A stretch of 64,000 nucleotides of DNA from an uncultured Eisenbergiella sp. Lineage in GTDB: Bacteria; Bacillota; Clostridia; Lachnospirales; Lachnospiraceae. The notes below the pieces were generated by a model. The model ran no database searches. It was not told the origin of the DNA and was given only the letters and a program-made list of their open reading frames with translations. The stretch lies in NCBI GenBank assembly GCA_947598825.1, contig CANQFM010000003.1:1-64000 (forward strand). Reading direction: 5' to 3'. The stretch's first letter is position 1, and every line of letters starts with the position of its first letter. This document shows positions 58,342-64,000 of this stretch, piece after piece. Both the position numbers and the translations under genes were made by a program.

Positions 58342-58881
58342 TTATCGTCTCCAAAACATGAGTTTTTCCACAGCCGGCTTTAGAAAAGCAAAATCTTCCT
58401 CCCGGTACGGGCCGAACAGGATCACGCAGATTCCAACCACGCACAGCAGAGAAACATAAATATCCGCCAGGTTGAAAATAGGGAAATCGATCAGGCGAAA
58501 ATAAATGAAATCCACCACATAATCCAGGCGGAGCCGGTCGAGGAAATTCCCCATGGCGCCGGCGATCAGAACGGCTCCCATCAGGTGCAGGGGCCGGTAG
58601 CGCCCCTGGGTTGGCATGTTCCACAGCAAAAACAGCGTAACCGCCAAAAGCAGCGTCGTCATGACGACAAACAGCCCTCTCTGATTCTGCAGCATCCCGA
58701 AAGCCGCCCCCCGGTTTTCCAGATAGCGAAACTCCAGCACGCCGTCGATCAGGGGAAACGGATCCTGGCCCTTTAAGCGCACCACAGCCAGATGTTTGGT
58801 ATACTGGTCAAAAAAGGTCCCCAGGGCCGCAGCGGCAAGATCGAGAAAAAACATTCCTTTTTGTCTGATGCCCATGTTCAT
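58342..58881 (-). CDS. lspA: lipoprotein signal peptidase
   Basis: four-TM protein; DQYTKHLAVVRLKG, GAMGNFLDRLRLDYVVDFIYFR, FNLADIYVSL. Confidence 0.95.
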   Translation of the reverse strand: MNMGIRQKGMFFLDLAAAALGTFFDQYTKHLAVVRLKGQDPFPLIDGVLEFRYLENRGAAFGMLQNQRGLFVVMTTLLLAVTLFLLWNMPTQGRYRPLHLMGAVLIAGAMGNFLDRLRLDYVVDFIYFRLIDFPIFNLADIYVSLLCVVGICVILFGPYREEDFAFLKPAVEKLMFWRR

Positions 58882-59981
58882 CCTTCTTCTTGGAAATTCA
58901 GTTCTTCGATGGCCGAACGCATCTCAGCTTCCGATACCGTATCGTTGAGTACGGCCTTCCCGATTTTTTCAAGCAGCACGAAACGGATCTGTCCCGCCCG
59001 CATCTTCTTATCGGAACGAACCAGCTCCAGGAGCCTGTCTGCATCCAGATTGTCCGCCGAGATCGGCAGGTGAAAGGGCACGAACATGTCGCGGATCTCG
59101 TAATATTCTTCCATCGGGATCATCTCCCTGCGGTAAGAGATATAGGCGGCCGCCACGCAGCCCAGCGCCACACATTCCCCGTGCAGCAGCGAAAAACCGC
59201 TGTTTTTCTCAATCGCGTGGCCGATCGTATGGCCGAAGTTTAAAAGCGCCCGATCCCCCTGTTCCGTGGGATCCTTTTCCACCACGCTGCGCTTGATCTC
59301 GCAGCTTTTTAAGATCATGGTCTTTAACGTCTCCGGATCCCGGTCGCAGATCTCATAGAGATTGGAAAGCAGCCATTCATAAAATTTGCTGTCCCGAATC
59401 AGCCCATGCTTCATGATCTCCGCAAAGCCGCTGTAGTACTGACGCGCCTCCAGGGACTGCAGGGTGTCGAGATTCATATAAACGAGCCGGGGCATATAAA
59501 AGGCGCCCACCATATTCTTGTAGGAATCGAAATCCACGCCCGTCTTGCCCCCGATGCTGGAATCCACCTGCGCCAACAGCGTGGTCGGGATCTGGATGAA
59601 GTCCACGCCCCTTAAATAAGTGGCCGCACAAAAACCCGTCATATCCCCGATGACGCCGCCGCCCAGCGCCGCCAGCATATCTTTGCGGTCAAAATGCTTT
59701 TCGATCAAAAAAGCATAAAGCTTCTGCACGTTGGCCAGCGTCTTATTCTCCTCTCCCGCCGGAAGGACAAAGACCTCACAGGCCTTAAAAACACCGCCCA
59801 GGGCCTCCTTTACCGCCTCTGCATAAAGGGGCGCCACATTTTCATCCGTCACGATGCAGACCTTCCGCTCCACATCCTGCACGATCGGGACGAGTTCCCC
59901 TGTGAGTTCCTGAAACCCGCTGGTAAGAAAGATATCGTAACAGGGCTTCTTTTGATAGGATATTGTGATCCTTTCCGCCAT
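58878..59981 (-). CDS. aroB: 3-dehydroquinate synthase
   Basis: GGGVIGDMTGFCAATYLRGVDFIQIPTTLLAQVDSSIGGKTGVD, LLNFGHTIGHAIEKNSG; start ATG 59981 behind aggaaa. Confidence 0.97.
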   Translation of the reverse strand: MAERITISYQKKPCYDIFLTSGFQELTGELVPIVQDVERKVCIVTDENVAPLYAEAVKEALGGVFKACEVFVLPAGEENKTLANVQKLYAFLIEKHFDRKDMLAALGGGVIGDMTGFCAATYLRGVDFIQIPTTLLAQVDSSIGGKTGVDFDSYKNMVGAFYMPRLVYMNLDTLQSLEARQYYSGFAEIMKHGLIRDSKFYEWLLSNLYEICDRDPETLKTMILKSCEIKRSVVEKDPTEQGDRALLNFGHTIGHAIEKNSGFSLLHGECVALGCVAAAYISYRREMIPMEEYYEIRDMFVPFHLPISADNLDADRLLELVRSDKKMRAGQIRFVLLEKIGKAVLNDTVSEAEMRSAIEELNFQEEG

Positions 59982-60012
59982 TTTTCCTCTCCTGTTTCCT
60001 TGCCGTGCGATA

Positions 60013-60046
60013 AAAACTTCCTGCCCCGTCCGGAGCAGGAAGTCAT
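60013..60046 (-). terminator. rho-independent terminator after sepF
   Basis: minus strand ACTTCCTGCTCCGGACGGGGCAGGAAGT-TTTTAT. Confidence 0.8.
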
Positions 60047-60099
60047 CATGTGCGTTCGCCAAAACGGCAAAATTTGTCTGCGCCCTTGTACCGCCGCCT

Positions 60100-60597
60100 T
60101 TATTTTACATCCAGGGAACTGTTGAGGATCTCCTGGAAATCCCCGGAAATATCCACGCTGGCAGGCGTAATGATAAAGATAAAATGAGAGATCTTCTGCA
60201 GGTTACCGTTGATCGCATAGCAGGATCCGGAGGTGAAATCGATAATCCTCTGAGCAATATCCACATCCAGGCCTTCCATATTTAAGACTACCGTGCGGTT
60301 GGCAAGGAGCGTCTCCGTGATCTCCCGGGCTTCTTCCACGCTGGTGGGTTTGATCACGCATACTTCCATGCCGCCCGCGCCGACCTTGCGGGACACCGGC
60401 GGACGCATCGGCGTCACCTTGGGCGTATTCCTGCGTCTGTCTTCCTCGTCAAAGGGCGTATCGTCTTTCGGGGCGCTGCGGGCCTTCTGCTTGAAATCCG
60501 CCGGGGAATCCTCCGGTTCATCATAATAGTCGTCGTATCCGTCTTCATTCGGATCGTTCAGTTTCATATAATTGAGAAACTTGTCCATTACCCCCAT
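60100..60597 (-). CDS. sepF: cell division protein SepF
   Basis: GVMDKFLNYMKLNDPNEDGYDDYY...VCVIKPTSVEEAREITETLLANRTVVLNMEGLDVDIAQRIIDFTSGSCYAINGNLQKIS. Confidence 0.96.
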   Translation of the reverse strand: MGVMDKFLNYMKLNDPNEDGYDDYYDEPEDSPADFKQKARSAPKDDTPFDEEDRRRNTPKVTPMRPPVSRKVGAGGMEVCVIKPTSVEEAREITETLLANRTVVLNMEGLDVDIAQRIIDFTSGSCYAINGNLQKISHFIFIITPASVDISGDFQEILNSSLDVK

Positions 60598-60620
60598 ATC
60601 GGTTTCGCTCCTTATCAGAT

Positions 60621-61322
60621 TTATTGGAACGACGCATCCAGACTGCGCATTCCGAATATGCCTGTCCCCACTCTAACATGGGTGGAACCTTCCTCTACGG
60701 CCACGATGTAATCGTTGGTCATGCCCATAGACAGAATTTCCATAGATACATTATCAATGTTTTTCTGTATAATGTCAACAGATAATTTTTTCAGAAGCCG
60801 GAAATATTCTCTGGTTTTTTCGGGATCCGAAACGTAAGGCGCGATCGTCATCAGCCCTCTGACGCGCACATGGGACAGGGCTGCCGCCGCTTCTGCCAGC
60901 GCCGCCGCTTCTTCAGGGGGAACGCCGAATTTGCTTTCCTCTCCCGATACGTTGACTTCGATCAGGATATCTGTGACCAGCCCCGCTTTCAGGGATTCCC
61001 TGTGGATCTCCTGCGCCAGACGGAAGGAATCCACGCTGTGGATCAGCGCAGTCCTGCCGATCAGATACTTTACTTTATTGCGCTGCAGATGGCCGATCAT
61101 GTGCCAGCGTATGTCTTTTGGCATCTGTTCATACTTGTCCGTCAGCTCCTGGACCTTATTTTCCCCGAAATCGCGGATGCCGGCCTCATAGGCTTCCATG
61201 ATCCTGTCCACAGGCTGGGTTTTGCTCACTACGATCAGTTCCGTTTTTTCTTCTTGACGCCCCGATGAAGCTTTGGCGCGTTCGATCTGTTCCAGGACAT
61301 CCCGGATATTTTCCCGGATCAC
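60621..61322 (-). CDS. YggS-family PLP-binding protein
   Basis: LIVVSKTQPVDRIMEAYEAGIRDFGENKVQEL, DIRWHMIGHLQRNKVK, SMGMTNDYIVAVEEGSTHVRVGTGIFG. Confidence 0.96.
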   Translation of the reverse strand: MIRENIRDVLEQIERAKASSGRQEEKTELIVVSKTQPVDRIMEAYEAGIRDFGENKVQELTDKYEQMPKDIRWHMIGHLQRNKVKYLIGRTALIHSVDSFRLAQEIHRESLKAGLVTDILIEVNVSGEESKFGVPPEEAAALAEAAAALSHVRVRGLMTIAPYVSDPEKTREYFRLLKKLSVDIIQKNIDNVSMEILSMGMTNDYIVAVEEGSTHVRVGTGIFGMRSLDASFQ

Positions 61323-61360
61323 GCTATCCTTTCCCCCCTTTTCAAACGCCTCTTCAGACG

Positions 61361-62815
61361 CTATTCAAAAACCATTTCGTTCACATCCACCGTCCTGGCG
61401 TCCAACACGATATGGTCGTAAACGCTCAGCCCGTATGTCGTATTGGAACGGATAATGGCATATTCTTCATTTTCCTGCAGGATCTCCACTTCCTTGAAAT
61501 CCGCGTAGCCTTTGTTGATATTATAGACGCCCACCAGGGAGGCGCTTCTGGAAACCGTATATTCCTCATCGGAATCCGGTTTGATCAGATGATCCCCCAC
61601 CCGCAGGGTATAATTGTCCAGATAATAATCGTCTTCCGTCTCTTCATAGATCTGCGTGGCGATAAATTCGGTGGTCAGTTCGCCGTTCTCACCCGCCACC
61701 TGACGCAGGACGCCGTTTTCCCCGGAGTTGCCCCCCTTGGCGACGAAGTCCTTTGGCACCAGGAAAAACTCCTTGTTGGTGATCGAGGACACCGGCACTT
61801 TAAGCCCGTTTTCCGTATCCGTCAGAAGTTCCAGGCTGATGAATCGATCCGTCACAAAAGTGATCATGGAATTGGTAAAATCCAGTTTGGCAAACAGGCC
61901 CTCTTCTCCCTTGTCCAGGATGGTGACGTTGGCCCATGACTCATACTGATTCTTTAAAAATCGGACTTTCACCACTTCCTCTTCTTCCAGTTGTTCGGCA
62001 GTCTGTCGATCCACAGCGATCAGGATGGACCAGTTCTCGCTGGTGGACAGCTTGTAAAGCGGATCGCTGGCCGCCACCAGATCGTTGGTGAGCAACTGCT
62101 GTTTCTGATAATTTTCCTGGGAAAGATCGGCCGCCGTGATGCTGTCTGCCGTCTTATCCTCATAGCCGTCCACGGAATAGACCACGATGCCGGAACGGTC
62201 GGTACGGCACAGCCCTACCGTCTGCCCATTGGTAGCCGCATTGATCGCGGAAAGATTTTCCAGGACGTTGACGTTGGCCAGTTGCAGCACCGTCCCTTCC
62301 AGCTCGTATTTAAAATCATATACGTCCGCAAAGTCCGACGGCTGAAAGGTGGAACAGAAATTGGAGATCCCGGCGCGCAGTTCCATCAGGCTGCTGTCGG
62401 AGATCGCCGTGTTGTCCGCGTTTTCTTCGCTTAAAATCTCCTTTAGCTGCCCGCTCTCGTCTACAGTGCAGACCAGTTGGCCGCTTCCCATCCGCTCGCC
62501 CTCCCGGGCATAATAATTGATATAGCCCGAATAAGAACTGTACACCACGTTCTCTTCCCGCAGCGCAAGCCCCGTATAAACGTTGTCCTGGGACAGGGAG
62601 CCGTTCTGGACCGTATACCATTCGATATGCTTGTCGTTTAGAAAATACATGGCGACACAGATCAGGACATACACAAAAATAATGCCGAAGACAAACATGC
62701 CCAGGTTGATGTTGAGCGGTTTGCGATATGGTCTGATCTTTCCGTTCTGACTATCCTGCTGCAATCCGTAAAACCTCCCTGCAAAGAAACGCGCCGGCCG
62801 CGCGTCTTTTGTCAC
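61361..62815 (-). CDS. HlyD-like membrane protein with one N-terminal TM
   Basis: 484 aa; barrel-sandwich-like region YINYYAREGERMGSGQLVCTVDESGQL; sepF/yggS neighbourhood. Confidence 0.8.
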   Translation of the reverse strand: MTKDARPARFFAGRFYGLQQDSQNGKIRPYRKPLNINLGMFVFGIIFVYVLICVAMYFLNDKHIEWYTVQNGSLSQDNVYTGLALREENVVYSSYSGYINYYAREGERMGSGQLVCTVDESGQLKEILSEENADNTAISDSSLMELRAGISNFCSTFQPSDFADVYDFKYELEGTVLQLANVNVLENLSAINAATNGQTVGLCRTDRSGIVVYSVDGYEDKTADSITAADLSQENYQKQQLLTNDLVAASDPLYKLSTSENWSILIAVDRQTAEQLEEEEVVKVRFLKNQYESWANVTILDKGEEGLFAKLDFTNSMITFVTDRFISLELLTDTENGLKVPVSSITNKEFFLVPKDFVAKGGNSGENGVLRQVAGENGELTTEFIATQIYEETEDDYYLDNYTLRVGDHLIKPDSDEEYTVSRSASLVGVYNINKGYADFKEVEILQENEEYAIIRSNTTYGLSVYDHIVLDARTVDVNEMVFE

Positions 62816-62818
62816 GAA

Positions 62819-62850
62819 TTAAGCCCCGGCATATGCTTCCGGGGCTTTAC
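62819..62850 (-). terminator. rho-independent terminator
   Basis: AAGCCCCGG-CATATGCTT-CCGGGGCTT. Confidence 0.75.
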
Positions 62851-62876
62851 AGGCGCTTACGCCATCCGTTACTCTC

Positions 62877-63296
62877 TTAAAGCGAAATGATAATCCGGGA
62901 TCTTAAGCTTTCCGCCAGATCGCTCTCGTTCAAGGAAACGCTGAGGATAAAATCCACGCCGAATTTCTGGCTGATCTTATCGAGCTGTTCAACGACCGGC
63001 GTAATATCCTGGCCTTCCAGACACGCGATCTTCAAAAAGCTGTCAAAATACATCTGCTCCAGGTCATGATCCTGGGAAATGATGCCGCTGACAAAGCCGA
63101 CGAAAGCCTCGCTGTTATCAATCATATAATCAGGTGCCACGATCAGGCGAACCTTATTGTTCAGTTCATACATATGTTTCGGGCTCTTATCCAGATAAAC
63201 GATGCTGCCGTTCACCCGCTTGATCTCGGAATTCACTTTATCCAGAAGATATTTTGTTTTGCCTTTCCCCTTCTCGCCTACGATTAACTGAATCAT
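62877..63296 (-). CDS. small P-loop protein of unknown function
   Basis: 139 aa; N-terminal Walker A GEKGKGKT, GSIVYLDKS possible Walker B. Confidence 0.75.
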   Translation of the reverse strand: MIQLIVGEKGKGKTKYLLDKVNSEIKRVNGSIVYLDKSPKHMYELNNKVRLIVAPDYMIDNSEAFVGFVSGIISQDHDLEQMYFDSFLKIACLEGQDITPVVEQLDKISQKFGVDFILSVSLNESDLAESLRSRIIISL

Positions 63297-63373
63297 GCTA
63301 TCCCTCCTGAGGTAAATTGATTATAATCATTATAGTTGATATGTCCTGAAAAAACAACCTCTATTTTTCCCGC

Positions 63374-64000
63374 CTAGTCGATTTCATCCAGCATATCCGT
63401 CATTTCATTATACAGGATCCCTCTCTCGCTGGAGCGCATCACGATGCCGATATAGGGATTGCCGGCCGTATCCCTGGCCAGCAGCACCAGGCAGTTGCCG
63501 GCCGCGCTGGTGGTGCCTGTCTTGCCGCCGATCACGGTGACGTTATCCGGAGCCTTGGCATCCCCGGTAAGGTACTGGTTGGTGCTGGAATAGGAAAAGG
63601 TTTTTTCATTCCCGTTTTTGTCATGATACACGGTATCATAACTGCTCATGCGGATGATCTCATTGACCTTTTCGTAGCGCAGGGCCTCGTTGAAGATCAG
63701 GTACATATCATAAGCGGTCACATAATGGTTGTCCGCGGTCAGCCCGTTGGGATTGACGAAATGGCTGTTGGTGGCGCCGATGCGGCGGGCCTCCTCGTTC
63801 ATCATATCGGCAAACTGCTCCACGCTCCCGGCGATATGCTCCGCGATGGCTACTGCGGCGTCATTGGCGGAACGGATCAAAAGCACATGCAGCGCCTGGT
63901 TCAAGGTGAGCTGGTCCCCCGCCTGCAGGCCGCAGACGACGGCGCCGCTCTCCTGGATATACACATTCTCACTGGCCGTGATCATGTCGTCGGTGTTGCC
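63374..64000 (-). CDS. D-alanyl-D-alanine carboxypeptidase (PBP5/DacF family), N-terminus beyond the window
   Basis: SANDAAVAIAEHIAG (SxN), VIGGKTGTTSAAGNCLV (KTG); frame still open at the window edge. Confidence 0.93.
   Translation of the reverse strand, partial: GNTDDMITASENVYIQESGAVVCGLQAGDQLTLNQALHVLLIRSANDAAVAIAEHIAGSVEQFADMMNEEARRIGATNSHFVNPNGLTADNHYVTAYDMYLIFNEALRYEKVNEIIRMSSYDTVYHDKNGNEKTFSYSSTNQYLTGDAKAPDNVTVIGGKTGTTSAAGNCLVLLARDTAGNPYIGIVMRSSERGILYNEMTDMLDEID

Noticed and set aside
1-64000. tRNA, rRNA, toxin-antitoxin, restriction-modification, secretion or biosynthetic clusters
   Set aside because: None recognisable on reading both strands and the ORF list; the window is overwhelmingly housekeeping content.

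Overview
This 64 kb window is a gene-dense, chromosomal, core-genome segment. Gene content and order look like a spore-forming Clostridia, most likely Lachnospiraceae-like (by-eye inference, no search run). I see about 65 protein-coding genes. I found no rRNA, tRNA, CRISPR array, transposase or prophage module. Genes run mostly rightward from 3 to 38 kb and mostly leftward from 38 to 64 kb. Recognisable blocks: an ArsR/HMA/Zn-Cd-Pb P-type ATPase unit; zapA, U32 peptidase, FtsW/RodA and PBP; a DUF2953/YtfJ sporulation-type pair; rpmB, Asp23, DAK2 protein, recG; topoisomerase IV-type parE/parC; rsmD/coaD; a YgiQ radical SAM gene; recU; a partial histidine operon (hisZ-G-D-B plus a HisA/F-like-HisI-HisE fusion); AI-2E-type permease and dtd; two radical SAM-linked genes with RNase E/G; TtcA-like and tyrosine recombinase genes; a two-component system; divergent LysM(YneA-like)/lexA; rplU-prp-rpmA-obg-yhbY-nadD-yqeK-rsfS; cstA; rluD-lspA-aroB; sepF-yggS-HlyD-like; and a truncated D,D-carboxypeptidase at the right edge. 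I did not find a convincing new multi-gene system. The most interesting items are a degenerate HisA/HisF-like domain fused to HisIE, a tandem hairpin repeat in the zapA leader, a 14-bp palindrome just after the his promoter, a four-site LexA-like operator cluster, a possible LexA site upstream of parE, and a 15-bp-arm palindrome before dtd.
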